Source: Candidatus Atribacteria bacterium (GTDB lineage Bacteria > Atribacterota > JS1 > SB-45 > 34-128). From it: DNA of 64,000 nt. Below the pieces are notes generated by a model. The model was not told where the DNA came from, ran no database searches, and worked only from the letters and a program-made list of their open reading frames with translations. This document shows positions 24,587 through 33,564 of the stretch, piece after piece. Both the position numbers and the translations under genes were made by a program. The stretch is taken from assembly GCA_003451675.1 (NCBI GenBank), contig DMCY01000111.1, forward strand, positions 15,707 through 79,706. The letters are read 5' to 3'. Position 1 is the first letter of the stretch. Every line of letters starts with the position of its first letter.

Positions 24587-25540
24587 ATGAAAAAACTAAT
24601 TAGTTTGCTAGTAGTGGTAATGTTAATCTTTGCAATGAGTGGTGTTTGTCTGTTAGCTGTTGAAAAGCCTACCATAGTTGTAGGGAATAAAAACTTTACC
24701 GAAGAATATTTAGCCGGTGAGTTGATGAAGCAAATTTTGGAAGATCGAGGATTTAAGGTTGAGTTGAAATCCGATCTCTCCTCTATGATTATGCGAAAAG
24801 GGATGGATACAGGAAATATCGATGTTTGTATGGAGTATACCGGAACTGCTTGGATGGTACATCTTGGGCGTAAATATGTTCCAACAGGCCATGAGGAACT
24901 TTACTATATGACTAAAGCAGCTGATGCTGCAAACAAGATGATATGGCTGCAGCCAATGTGGAACCATAATAGTTACGCTCTTGCTGTATGGCCTGAGTTT
25001 GCTAAAGAAAACAATATAGAGACACTTTCTGACCTGGCAGCTTTTTGTAACCAAAAAAAGGGAAAGGTTAAAACCTTTATTGATTTTGAATTCTCTCAGC
25101 GTCCAGATGGGTGGCCAGCCGTACAAAAGGCTTATAACTTTGCAGTTGATCCAGATTATCTTGAGGCTGCAGCTCCTGGAGCATCTCTAATAGCTTTAGG
25201 AAAGCATAAGACTGAGGTAGCAATGGTTTTTGCCACTGATGCTTCAATAGCCAAATATGGTTGGGTAGTTTTAAGAGATGATAAAAACTTCTTTCCACCC
25301 TATGATTTAACCCCTGTTGTTAGAGCGGAAGTTCTGGAGAAATATCCCGAAGTTGGGATTGCCCTCAATGAATTAGTAGCTGCATTTGCAGGTGCTTCAG
25401 GTGTACCATATACTACGGAAAAGTTGAGCAATGCACAAAGGATGTGGCAGTGGTTTAATGGGAAAGTTGATATAGAGAAAAAAGATGCAGCTGAAGCTGC
25501 TCATGACTTCCTCATTGGACATAATTTGATAAATAAATAA
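24587..25540 (+). CDS. Betaine-type ABC substrate-binding protein 2
   Basis: A 317-residue protein with a typical signal peptide (MKKLISLLVVVML, cleavage near residue 25). Mature features match the OpuAC/ProX group: VVGNKNFTEEYLAGELMKQIL near residue 32, DVCMEYTGTAW near 80, EFSQRPDGWPAVQKAY near 165, and ATDASIAKYGWVVLRDDKNFFPPYDLTPVVR near 220. The aromatic residues in these segments are of the kind that cage quaternary ammonium groups. A strong AGGAGG precedes the start and a strong terminator follows the gene, so it closes the importer operon. Confidence 0.92.
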   Translation: MKKLISLLVVVMLIFAMSGVCLLAVEKPTIVVGNKNFTEEYLAGELMKQILEDRGFKVELKSDLSSMIMRKGMDTGNIDVCMEYTGTAWMVHLGRKYVPTGHEELYYMTKAADAANKMIWLQPMWNHNSYALAVWPEFAKENNIETLSDLAAFCNQKKGKVKTFIDFEFSQRPDGWPAVQKAYNFAVDPDYLEAAAPGASLIALGKHKTEVAMVFATDASIAKYGWVVLRDDKNFFPPYDLTPVVRAEVLEKYPEVGIALNELVAAFAGASGVPYTTEKLSNAQRMWQWFNGKVDIEKKDAAEAAHDFLIGHNLINK

Positions 25541-25565
25541 CTCATAGGCATACAGTGAAAAGGTA

Positions 25566-25611
25566 TTAATCAAAAAAGGGAGCCATCTAAGTGGCTCCCT
25601 TTTTTGATTAA
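25566..25611. terminator. Strong bidirectional terminator
   Basis: Perfect 20-bp arms: 25566-25585 (TTAATCAAAAAAGGGAGCCA) and 25592-25611, with a 6-nt loop. The stem carries its own T-run on one strand and A-run on the other. It ends the importer transcript. Confidence 0.95.
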
Positions 25612-25629
25612 TAAAAGAGGAATAAAAAT

Positions 25630-25866
25630 ATGTTTGGGTATAACGGTAAGATATTAGAGGTGGATTTAAGTAATCGAATAATAGATATTCTAAGTTTAGA
25701 TGAAGAAGGCCTTACGAGGCTTGTAAAAAAATTATTCCTCAAATGAGAGAGGAAACTGCTTATCTGGGAAATTATGGGACCACAGGCTCGGCGGTAGAAT
25801 TAGAGGAAATAGGCGAACTCTCCTTAAGTAGCAAATTAAAAGAGGTGGACTTGGATGTACGAATTT
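25630..25866 (+). pseudogene. Remnant of an aldehyde:ferredoxin oxidoreductase gene
   Basis: The first piece (25630-25746) starts MFGYNGKILEVDLSNR, which matches the very conserved beginning of tungsten aldehyde:ferredoxin oxidoreductases, but stops after 38 residues. The second piece (from 25743 in another frame) has GNYGTTGSAVELEEIGELSLSS, similar to the YGTxG segment and following G-LP region of the same family. Most of the gene, including the cofactor-binding middle and C-terminus, is gone. The second piece overlaps the start of the alcohol dehydrogenase gene. The match of the first piece is good; the second is weaker. Confidence 0.55.
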
Positions 25867-26925
25867 AGTTTTCCCACAAAGGTAATTTTTGGAACAGGGG
25901 TGATAAAAAATATAGGGAAAGAGATACATAAATTTTGTAACAAATTACCCTCCCCTTTGATGATAGTTACAGTTAGGGAAAAATGGAATGAAGAGTTTAT
26001 TAAAAATATTAGAGTGAAACTTAAAGAGGCAGGTTGTAAAAAAGTAGATATTTTCCGAGGAGTAAAACCGGATCCCACCAGAGAGTGTATTGAAGAAGGA
26101 ATAAAATTCTGTAAACTTTCAAATAGTAAGGGTATAATTGCCTTTGGAGGAGGCTCTTCAATGGATACAGCGAAGGTTATAGCTAAAGGAGCAAATATCA
26201 ATTTTTTACTTACTATACCTACAACAGCAGGTACAGGTGGAGAGATTTCTCCCTGGGCAGTGATTACTAATGAGAAAACCCAGGAAAAGGAAAGTTTTAT
26301 AGCAAAATTTCCTGATATGGCATTGTTGGACCCCTGTCTGACAGTGAGTATGCCTCCAAAGGTGACTCTTTTTACCGGAATAGATGCCTTTTCACATGCT
26401 TTAGAATCTTACTTTTCTAAATCTACTTTTTCCTTAACCGATGCTCTGTCGCTGCAAGCTATTCAGCTAATCGAAGAGAATCTGCTTAATACACTAAGAG
26501 AGGGTAATAATTTATCTGCCCGAAGTAAAATGCTTGAAGCGAGTCTTTTAGCAGGAATGGCTATGTTACATTCTGGTTTAGGCTTAATTCATGCTATTGC
26601 TCATCCTATAGGAGGGCTGTATTATAGCAGTGGATTGGTTCACGGTTTTATTATTACTCATCTTATTCAAAGGGTGGCTGAATTTAATAAATCAGCAAAT
26701 TTAGCTAAGTATCGGAAAGTTAGAGATTCTTTAGAAGTAATGAAAGAAATTATAGATGAAGAATTATTTTTAAAATTAGGTATGTCTAAGATAGAGATAA
26801 AAGAGAAGGATATTCACTTGTTGGCAAAAAGAAGTACGGATAATGTTAATGCACTTACTAATCCAAGAAGTTTCACTTTGAGCGATATTGAAGATATTAT
26901 TAGAAATAGTTTTAAAGTAGTGTAA
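25855..26925 (+). CDS. Iron-containing alcohol dehydrogenase
   Basis: A 356-residue NAD(P)-dependent dehydrogenase of the iron-activated (type III) group. FGGGSSMDTAKVIAKG near residue 100 is the nucleotide-binding GGGS motif. TIPTTAGTGGEISPWAV near residue 125 and DAFSHALESYFSK near residue 182 hold the first metal-ligand region. HAIAHPIGGLYYSSGLVHG near residue 250 provides the further His ligands. It oxidises alcohols or reduces aldehydes. The start (ATG at 25855) has GAGGTGG just upstream. In this locus it could process an aldehyde or choline-like alcohol released from the methylated substrate; the substrate cannot be read. Confidence 0.9.
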   Translation: MYEFSFPTKVIFGTGVIKNIGKEIHKFCNKLPSPLMIVTVREKWNEEFIKNIRVKLKEAGCKKVDIFRGVKPDPTRECIEEGIKFCKLSNSKGIIAFGGGSSMDTAKVIAKGANINFLLTIPTTAGTGGEISPWAVITNEKTQEKESFIAKFPDMALLDPCLTVSMPPKVTLFTGIDAFSHALESYFSKSTFSLTDALSLQAIQLIEENLLNTLREGNNLSARSKMLEASLLAGMAMLHSGLGLIHAIAHPIGGLYYSSGLVHGFIITHLIQRVAEFNKSANLAKYRKVRDSLEVMKEIIDEELFLKLGMSKIEIKEKDIHLLAKRSTDNVNALTNPRSFTLSDIEDIIRNSFKVV

Positions 26926-26989
26926 TCTTTTTTTAGTTTTATTATATATAGATAAAATATAAATAAACCCAAAATAAAAGGAGGTTATT

Positions 26990-28438
26990 ATGATTAAAGG
27001 TGGTATAGAGGGAGGAAAATATCGTATTCTTTCTGAAGAAGAGATTAAAATGATTCATGAATCTTCCCTGAAAATTTTACAGCAAACAGGGATAAAATCA
27101 GAAAACGAAGAAATTTTAAATCATCTTTCTAAAATTGGTGCTGATGTAGATTTTAAAGAAGGAATAATAAAATTTTCACCAGCTTTAGTAGAAGATGCTA
27201 TAAATAAAGCAGCTTCTAAAGTACTTCTTTGTGGAAGAGAAGAAAAAAATGACCTTGTCTTAGAAGGCAAAAGAGTATATTGTGGCACTGGGGGAGCAGC
27301 TTTGAATGTACTCGATTTGGAAACAGGAGAAAAAAGAAAAGCGGTACTCAAAGATATTGCTGATATAGCTAAATTAGTAGACGCCCTTGATAATATACAT
27401 TTTTTTATAAGACCTGTGGTGGCCCAAGATATCTCTTCAGAATTTCTTGACGTAAATAAATATTATACCGCTTTGAGTAATACCTCTAAGCACGTGATGG
27501 GGTCGGCTTACTCTGTGGAGAGCGCTCTTAAAGTAATTGCTATAGCTGAAGAGATTACTGGGGGAAAACAAAGATTGAGAGAAAGACCTATCATCTCTTT
27601 TATTACTTCTTGGATGAAAAGTCCTTTACAGTTAGCTGATTCTACCACTTTAGTTTTAATGAAAATTGTGGAAGAAGAGATACCAGTAGCTTTATCTTCT
27701 GCACCTATGGCTGGTTCTACTTCTCCGGTAACTTTAGCAGGGACTTTAGCACAGGTTAATGCAGAGCAACTTAGCGGAATAGTTCTTACGCAGTCAATTA
27801 ATTCTAAAGCTCCTGTAATTTACGGAGGTATTCCTACTGTAGCTGATATGAGAACTATGAATTTTTTGGATGGAGCCATTGAATTAGGAATACTTGCCGC
27901 TGCTTGTGCCCAATTAGCACAATATTATAATTTTCCATATTATGCCTGGGGAGGTCTTACTGATTCTAAAATTCCTGATATCCAGGCTGGATACGAGAAA
28001 GGAATGACTCTCATTATGGCAGCTTTAGCTGGAGCAAATTATATTCATAATGCTGCTGGAATGTTAGAATCTACTACTACTGTAGCTTATGAGCAATATG
28101 TAATAGATAATGAGATTATAGGTATGGCAATGCGAGCTTTACAAGGAATAGAGGTAAATGTAGACACTTTGGCTCTTAAAGTAATAGATAAAGTAGGGCC
28201 AGGAGGCAATTATTTAGCCGAAGCACATACAGTAAAACATATGAGAACAGAATTATTCTTCCCAAAAGTCAGCGATAGATCTTTAAGAGAAGAATGGATC
28301 TCAAAAGGAGGCAAAGATGCTCGCGAAAGAGCAAGGGAAATAACTGAAAATATTTTAGCTGAACATAAGCCTCTTCCTATTCCTTCTGAGGTAGATAAAA
28401 AAATAAAAAGTTCAATTAAAGGTTTAATAAAATTTTAG
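26990..28438 (+). CDS. MttB-family (non-pyrrolysine) corrinoid methyltransferase, paralog 2
   Basis: A 482-residue paralog of the 19.6 kb protein, collinear along its whole length, again with no in-frame TAG. Shared landmarks are GTGGAALNVLD near residue 103, AGSTSPVTLAGTLAQ near 243, KIPDIQAGYEKG near 328, and VGPGGNYLAEAHTVKHMRTELFFP near 403. The active-site neighbourhood differs (APMAGS instead of EVLTGA), so the two may act on different methylated amines, or on successive methyl groups. AGGAGG precedes the start. The nitrilase-family gene follows 13 bp downstream and is probably cotranscribed. Confidence 0.92.
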   Translation: MIKGGIEGGKYRILSEEEIKMIHESSLKILQQTGIKSENEEILNHLSKIGADVDFKEGIIKFSPALVEDAINKAASKVLLCGREEKNDLVLEGKRVYCGTGGAALNVLDLETGEKRKAVLKDIADIAKLVDALDNIHFFIRPVVAQDISSEFLDVNKYYTALSNTSKHVMGSAYSVESALKVIAIAEEITGGKQRLRERPIISFITSWMKSPLQLADSTTLVLMKIVEEEIPVALSSAPMAGSTSPVTLAGTLAQVNAEQLSGIVLTQSINSKAPVIYGGIPTVADMRTMNFLDGAIELGILAAACAQLAQYYNFPYYAWGGLTDSKIPDIQAGYEKGMTLIMAALAGANYIHNAAGMLESTTTVAYEQYVIDNEIIGMAMRALQGIEVNVDTLALKVIDKVGPGGNYLAEAHTVKHMRTELFFPKVSDRSLREEWISKGGKDARERAREITENILAEHKPLPIPSEVDKKIKSSIKGLIKF

Positions 28439-28451
28439 GAGTTGAGGATAA

Positions 28452-29303
28452 ATGAAAATCGGATTGGCTCAAATGAAATGTGAGTTGGGGAATGTAAAGG
28501 CAAATCTGAATAAAATAAAAGAATTCATCTCCAGGGCAAGAGAGGAAAAAATTAATCTTTTAGTTTTCCCTGAGCTAAGTCTTACCGGTTATTCGGTAAA
28601 AGGGCTTGTTCCCGAAGTAGCTATAAGGATAGATAATCCTATAGTTGAAGATTTAAAAAGAGAGAGTAAAGATATATCTTTAGTGGTGGGCTTAGTAGAA
28701 GAATCGAGAGATTATAATTTTTATAATTCAGCTCTTTATTTAGAAGAAGGGGAGATAAAACACCTTCATCGAAAGATATATCTTCCTACTTATGGTATAT
28801 CTGAGGAGAAAAAATATTTCGTTAGTGGTGAAAGAATGAGAGCTTTCGAGACATCTTATGGGCGAATGGCTATTTTAATTTGTGCTGATAGCTGGCACCC
28901 TGTTTTACCTTACATTTCAGTTTTGGACGGAGCATCTATTTTTATACATTCTGCTGCCAGTTTTGAGGAGGGTTTAGGAGAGGAAATTTCCAATCGTATT
29001 GCCTGGGAAAGATTGAACAAATTTTATGCTCAAACATTTTCTTGTTATGTCATTTTTGTTAACAGAGTAGGTACTGAAGGTGAAAATAGATTTTGGGGAG
29101 GTTCTACTATTATTGCTCCCGGAGGTAAAGAGATAGTAAAAGCTGATTATTATAAAGAACAGCTAACTAAAGCTGAAATAGATTTAAAAGAGGTTCGACA
29201 TTATAGAAATATTTTACCGGAATTTAAAGAAGAAAAGATTGATTTAGCTATAAGAGAACTCAAGAGATTAGAAGTAAAGAAGAAAGAAAGTCCCCTATTC
29301 TAA
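28452..29303 (+). CDS. Nitrilase-superfamily amidohydrolase
   Basis: A 283-residue carbon-nitrogen hydrolase. The catalytic triad is visible: Glu41 in VFPELSLTGY, Lys in HRKIYLPTYG near residue 112, and Cys in AILICADSW near residue 146. Such enzymes hydrolyse amides, N-carbamoyl compounds or nitriles, and also serve as the glutaminase part of NAD synthetases; there is no synthetase domain here. It shares a transcript with the second mttB-family gene, so it may release or process an amide linked to the methylated substrate. That role is inference. Confidence 0.88.
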   Translation: MKIGLAQMKCELGNVKANLNKIKEFISRAREEKINLLVFPELSLTGYSVKGLVPEVAIRIDNPIVEDLKRESKDISLVVGLVEESRDYNFYNSALYLEEGEIKHLHRKIYLPTYGISEEKKYFVSGERMRAFETSYGRMAILICADSWHPVLPYISVLDGASIFIHSAASFEEGLGEEISNRIAWERLNKFYAQTFSCYVIFVNRVGTEGENRFWGGSTIIAPGGKEIVKADYYKEQLTKAEIDLKEVRHYRNILPEFKEEKIDLAIRELKRLEVKKKESPLF

Positions 29304-29376
29304 CACTTCAAGCCATTTAGATAAAGGGCCCTATCAAATTAACTTTTTTGGATTCCTCTTGTAGTAATAATTTTTT

Positions 29377-29414
29377 AAAACAATAGAAAGCTAATTTTTC
29401 TATTGTTTTTTAAT
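29377..29414 (+). terminator. Intrinsic terminator after the nitrilase-family gene
   Basis: Stem AAAACAATAGAAA (29377-29389) with TTTCTATTGTTTT (29397-29409), a 7-nt loop, then further Ts. It separates the mttB2-amidase unit from the corrinoid protein gene. Confidence 0.85.
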
Positions 29415-29553
29415 TATTTTCTTATCAATCTGATTTTATACATCTTCTTAGAAAAGCAAGATTTTACCTAATAGTGCAATCATATATATAGTATTAGTAT
29501 TTTTTATTTTATAGAATTAAATTAAATTTTAATAGAGTTTAGGAGGTAATGTT

Positions 29554-30186
29554 ATGTTAGATTTAAATAATGTATCTGAATCTTTACAAAGAGGAGATGC
29601 AGAAAAAGTAGAAAAACTTGTTAAGAGAGCTTTAGAGGAAAATTTAACGCCAAAAAAAATATTAGAGGATGGCTTAATTAAAGGAATGGATATTATCGGT
29701 GCAAAATTTAAAAAGAACGAAGTGTACGTTCCAGAAGTCTTAATTGCTGCTCGAGCAATGCATGCAGGAATGGATATTCTACGACCCAAATTAACTGAAA
29801 CTGGAGTAAAAGATATAGGTAAAGTAGTAATGGGGACGGTAAAAGGGGATTTACACGATATTGGAAAGAATTTAGTAGAAATGATGTTAGAAGGCGCAGG
29901 GTTTAATGTAATAGATTTGGGGGTAGATGTTTCTGCAGATAAATATGTGGAAGCTGTAAAAGATCATCAACCTGATATATTAGCTATGTCCGCTCTTTTA
30001 ACTACTACTATGATTTATATGGGAGAAGTAATTAATGCCCTTAATGATGTGGGCCTTAGAAATAAAGTAAAAATAATGGTAGGAGGAGCACCTATAACTC
30101 AAGATTATACTGATCAAATAGGAGCAGATGGCTATTCTCCTGATGCTGCTTCTGCAGTAGACAAGGCAAAGATTTTTATTGCCTAA
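29554..30186 (+). CDS. Corrinoid (B12-binding) methyl carrier protein
   Basis: A 210-residue protein of the MtaC/MtbC/MttC type. Residues about 1-85 form the helical cap domain. Residues about 88-210 are the Rossmann-like B12 domain, with the lower-ligand motif GDLHDIGKNLV near residue 94 (Asp-x-His-x-x-Gly), LLTTTM near 150, and VGGAPIT near 172. It would carry the methyl group on cobalt between the MttB-family enzymes and the methyl-THF-forming enzyme at 33.6 kb. It is the only corrinoid protein seen for two MttB paralogs. AGGAGG precedes the start; the terminator at 29.4 kb separates it from the upstream gene. Confidence 0.95.
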   Translation: MLDLNNVSESLQRGDAEKVEKLVKRALEENLTPKKILEDGLIKGMDIIGAKFKKNEVYVPEVLIAARAMHAGMDILRPKLTETGVKDIGKVVMGTVKGDLHDIGKNLVEMMLEGAGFNVIDLGVDVSADKYVEAVKDHQPDILAMSALLTTTMIYMGEVINALNDVGLRNKVKIMVGGAPITQDYTDQIGADGYSPDAASAVDKAKIFIA

Positions 30187-30619
30187 ATATTTATAATATT
30201 CAATATCTTAAATCTATTTCTTCTCAAATTATGCAAGACAAAGAAGGGAAAATTAAGATAAGATATGAAGACCTCCCGGGGTGGAACTATAGAGAAGCCG
30301 GTGGCATATTACGGGAAAAAGGCTTAATTTAACTGCTTTAGGTGGTTTGTTATATTTTATTAATATTGCGATAAAAAAATCAAAGACATCAAATGTTTGT
30401 GACGATTGTTGTCTTGCTTGGTATTGGTTCGGAAACTCCCCCTGCACAAATAGTGAGAATATAAAGATCTCTTGAATTGCAGGTTTTATTGTGGTCTCTT
30501 TTTTGAGAATACAAATAGTTACAAAATAAAATTTTTCCATAAGGTCATTTTGTTGAATGTTAAAATATTGTAAATTGTAGTTTTCGGATTAACCAATTTA
30601 ATTGAGATAGGAGAGTATC
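30187..30619. other. Intergenic gap with a possible oxidoreductase tail fragment
   Basis: No intact gene. At about 30204-30329 an open stretch ends YEDLPGWNYREAGGILREKGLI, resembling the extreme C-terminus of aldehyde:ferredoxin oxidoreductases (a GW then KL-LGL pattern). It has no ribosome site and is taken as a relic or chance. A minus-strand frame at 30253-30540 shows no recognisable domain. Confidence 0.35.
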
Positions 30620-31417
30620 ATGATTCATCACATCCAGAATAAGATCTACCACGTTGAAGTTTTACCACCCAAACAGGATTCAGAAAAGCTTGAAAAGGAT
30701 CTTGAAATATTTTCAAATAAATATCTTAGGGTTATGGACAGCGGTTATTGTGCATGTATAACCGATAATGCAATGGGTCTTCTGTCATTCCAGGGAACAG
30801 AAATGATTGAGGAACTTGACCTTCCCGTCATACCAGAGCAAGTGATGATTCACCTTAGTACTTTTCATACAAAAGATGATCTGGACAACATTCTTGACAT
30901 ATGTAAGACAAAAGGAATCAGGCATCTCCTGATAATAACAGGAGACGGTTCGGAGCGTCTTCCCAAGCTTCAACCTTCAGATGTAGGCGCCACTGATGTC
31001 GAGTCCGTCACTTCTGTTGATCTGTTAAAATACATAAACCATGGGTATCCGGATACTTTTGTACTCGGAGTCGCATTTAATCCTTATGAACCGGAAGAAC
31101 ATGAATTTGAAAAGATGGAAAGAAAAATGAAAGCAGGTGCTACTTTTATTATTACTCAACCTTTGATAGAGAGAAATGAAGTTGTCGACAGACTTCTTGA
31201 AAAATATCCTGAAATACCGGTAATTGTAGAAGCTTGGATGAGCAGAAAACTGCATCTTCTTTCGGAAGCAGTCGGCTATGAAATACCTGAGAATACAGAA
31301 TTTGACCCCATATCCACTTTAAAAATGCTCCACAAATTATATCCGGGGTGCGGCGTTTACCTATCACTGCTCGGATTTAAAACACAATACGATCTGATTA
31401 AAGATATCTGGGTCTGA
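30620..31417 (+). CDS. MetF-like methylenetetrahydrofolate reductase
   Basis: A 265-residue protein shaped like the flavin-dependent 5,10-methylene-THF reductase barrel. HVEVLPPKQ near residue 11 holds the Glu that acts as proton donor in MetF. LLIITGDGS near residue 110 matches the flavin/folate loop. FVLGVAFNPYEPEEHE near residue 147 and GATFIITQPLI near 175 (family GAxFxxTQ) follow in order. It is shorter than Escherichia coli MetF (about 296). EtfB and EtfA genes follow directly, so ETF is the probable electron partner in place of NAD(P)H. Here it would oxidise methyl-THF made from methylated amines, or run in reverse. Base composition is more GC-rich than in neighbours. Confidence 0.85.
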   Translation: MIHHIQNKIYHVEVLPPKQDSEKLEKDLEIFSNKYLRVMDSGYCACITDNAMGLLSFQGTEMIEELDLPVIPEQVMIHLSTFHTKDDLDNILDICKTKGIRHLLIITGDGSERLPKLQPSDVGATDVESVTSVDLLKYINHGYPDTFVLGVAFNPYEPEEHEFEKMERKMKAGATFIITQPLIERNEVVDRLLEKYPEIPVIVEAWMSRKLHLLSEAVGYEIPENTEFDPISTLKMLHKLYPGCGVYLSLLGFKTQYDLIKDIWV

Positions 31418-31442
31418 GGGTCCGTAATTGCAAGGAGGCGTT

Positions 31443-32231
31443 ATGAAAATAGTAATATGCATCAAGCAGGTACCGGCAACTAACGATGCGAAAATCGATC
31501 CTGAAACAAAACGCATAGTAAGAAAAGGTATAAAAGCGATCCTGAATCCTTTTGACACTTACGCTGTGGAAGAAGGTGTACAGTTGAGAGATAAATTCAG
31601 GGGAGAAGTAATTGCCCTGTCAATGGGTCCGCCAAAAGCTGAAGAAAGCCTGAGAGAGGCTGTTTCAGTCGGAGTTGACAGAGCCATTCTGCTTAGTGAC
31701 CGTGCTTTTGGCGGTTCGGATACATGGGCTACAAGCTATGCCCTTGCAAAAGCCATTGAAAAGATCGGGGATGTTGATCTTGTAATTTGCGGCAAGCAGG
31801 CTATAGATGGTGATACAGCCCAGGTAGGTCCTGGAATTGCAGCTCATCTTGACTGGCTTCAAGCAACTTATGTTATGGCCGTGGAAGAGATATCTTCTTC
31901 ATCCATCAGGGTCAAAAGGATGTATGAAGATGGTTATGATATATGTGAAATGTCTCTTCCTGCAGTAATAACCGTTGTAAAAGACATCAATACACCCCGT
32001 GTACCATCACTTAAAGGCCGACTGGCTTCGAAAAAATGTGAAATACCAGTATGGAAACCCAATGATATAGGTGCGGATACATCAAAAATCGGTCTGGACG
32101 GATCACCCACAAGGGTTGTAAAAATACAGCCTCCACCATCCCGACACACAAGCACAAAAAAGATTAAAGGATCTTCAACAGAATGTGCACAGAGTCTACT
32201 AAGAGAGTTAAGACTGCGAAGTATAGTTTGA
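31443..32231 (+). CDS. etfB: Electron transfer flavoprotein beta subunit
   Basis: A 262-residue ETF beta subunit. I choose the ATG at 31443 over an upstream TTG, because AAGGAGG lies at 31433-31439. The sequence starts MKIVICIKQVPATNDAKID, then NPFDTYAVEEGVQL near residue 35, and CGKQAIDGDTAQVGPGIAAHL near 115, the classic EtfB nucleotide-binding segment. Together with EtfA it forms a heterodimer that carries electrons to or from a dehydrogenase, here most likely the MetF-like protein encoded 25 bp upstream. Whether this ETF bifurcates electrons cannot be settled by eye. Confidence 0.94.
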   Translation: MKIVICIKQVPATNDAKIDPETKRIVRKGIKAILNPFDTYAVEEGVQLRDKFRGEVIALSMGPPKAEESLREAVSVGVDRAILLSDRAFGGSDTWATSYALAKAIEKIGDVDLVICGKQAIDGDTAQVGPGIAAHLDWLQATYVMAVEEISSSSIRVKRMYEDGYDICEMSLPAVITVVKDINTPRVPSLKGRLASKKCEIPVWKPNDIGADTSKIGLDGSPTRVVKIQPPPSRHTSTKKIKGSSTECAQSLLRELRLRSIV

Positions 32232-32247
32232 TTCAGAGGAGAGAAAA

Positions 32248-33267
32248 ATGATAGCTTTTACAGATGTTGAAAGAAAAGAATATCGCAATATATGGGTAGT
32301 CGCTGAGATTTTGTCCGGCGAAATACAGCCTGTGACGCACGAGCTGACAGGTGCTGCAAGAACTCTTGCAGATCTCAGAAAGAGTGAAGTCTGGGTTGTT
32401 GTCATAGGATCCGGTATTGAAGGAAAACCGGAGTCGCTTTTTGCGTATGGAGCGGATGTTGCAATAGTGGTTGACAATCCGGGATTATCCGGTTTTGTCG
32501 ATGAAACCGAAACAAAAATCATAAAACGCCTTATCGTAAAATATAAGCCCGAAGTCGTGATTTGCGGAGCCACAACAAGAGGACGTGCCCTGATTCCACG
32601 AGTTGCTGTAATGACAAACTGTGGTCTTACAGCTGACTGCACGGGTCTTTCTATTGACCCTGAAAACGGTGACCTCCTTCAGACAAGACCGGCTTTTGGT
32701 GGTAATATCATGGCCACTATCCGCTGTTCAAACCACAGACCTCAGATGGCGACCGTACGGCCAAGAGTCATGAAATCGCCGGAACCCGATCCTGGTCGTA
32801 CCGGAAAAATTATAAAAGAAGAGATGCTTACAAGTGATACCGAGAAGATCAAGCAGATAATAGATGTTTTTCATAGTACGGAAACTGCTGTTAATCTTGC
32901 CGATGCACAGATAATAATATCAGGTGGAAGGGGAATGAAAGGTTCCAAGGGCTTTAACCTTTTAAAACAGTTTGCTGAAAGGGTAGGCGGAGCAGCCGTA
33001 GGTGCAAGCAGGGCAGCTGTTGATTCGGGATGGATCCCTTATGCACACCAGGTCGGACAGACAGGACAGACAGTCCAGACAAAGGTTTATATAGCCTGCG
33101 GCATTTCCGGACAGATTCAGCATCTTGTAGGAATGCAGTCTTGTGATTTGATCATAGCTATAGATAAAAACCCCGATACACCTATGATGCAAATTGCGGA
33201 TATAGCCGTAGTCGGGGATCTGTTTGAAATCATTCCTGAAATTGTCAAGGAGATAACTATCCTCTAG
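32248..33267 (+). CDS. etfA: Electron transfer flavoprotein alpha subunit
   Basis: A 339-residue ETF alpha subunit. The C-terminal FAD-binding domain is textbook: SGGRGMKG near residue 230, VGASRAAVDSGWIPYAHQVGQTG near 252, CGISGQIQHLVGMQSCDLIIAIDKNPDTPMMQIADIAVVGD near 282. N-terminal CGATTRGRALIPRVA near residue 108 is the usual EtfA turn. It lies 16 bp after etfB with its own GAGGAGA ribosome site and ends the MetF-EtfBA unit. No ferredoxin or iron-sulfur domain is fused. Confidence 0.95.
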   Translation: MIAFTDVERKEYRNIWVVAEILSGEIQPVTHELTGAARTLADLRKSEVWVVVIGSGIEGKPESLFAYGADVAIVVDNPGLSGFVDETETKIIKRLIVKYKPEVVICGATTRGRALIPRVAVMTNCGLTADCTGLSIDPENGDLLQTRPAFGGNIMATIRCSNHRPQMATVRPRVMKSPEPDPGRTGKIIKEEMLTSDTEKIKQIIDVFHSTETAVNLADAQIIISGGRGMKGSKGFNLLKQFAERVGGAAVGASRAAVDSGWIPYAHQVGQTGQTVQTKVYIACGISGQIQHLVGMQSCDLIIAIDKNPDTPMMQIADIAVVGDLFEIIPEIVKEITIL

Positions 33268-33564
33268 AACAAATGTTCTGATTGTAATAGATACTAAGTA
33301 ATAAGGTATAATCATTTAATATAATTTATTTATATTTGTAATAAGCTTTCAGAAAACTTGCTCTTTTAAAATTAAATATTAGGAAGGAAAGATTTTACAA
33401 AGCCAATCTTATCTTTATTACCTGTCTTGTAAGCGGTCAAGGCAATCAGAAGAACAGTAATATGAGCGATAGTACAATGGTTGGAGACAGCCCATAGAAG
33501 ACAAGGGGTTAAGAGTTGTCTGAAAGGCACTTTGTATTTATGTATTTGAGAAAAAGGAGGTTAA
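33268..33564. other. Intergenic gap with a hydrophobic minus-strand frame
   Basis: No supported plus-strand gene. On the minus strand an open stretch from about 33530 to the stop at 33372-33374 encodes a hydrophobic piece (LLWAVSNHCTIAHITVLLIALTAYKTG) resembling one helix of a membrane protein. It has no start with a ribosome site and is treated as a possible relic of unknown origin. Confidence 0.3.

Noticed and set aside
19570..28438. Pyrrolysine-type trimethylamine methyltransferase for either mttB-family gene
   Set aside because: Neither gene has an in-frame TAG and no pyl genes are visible; both are the non-pyrrolysine type.
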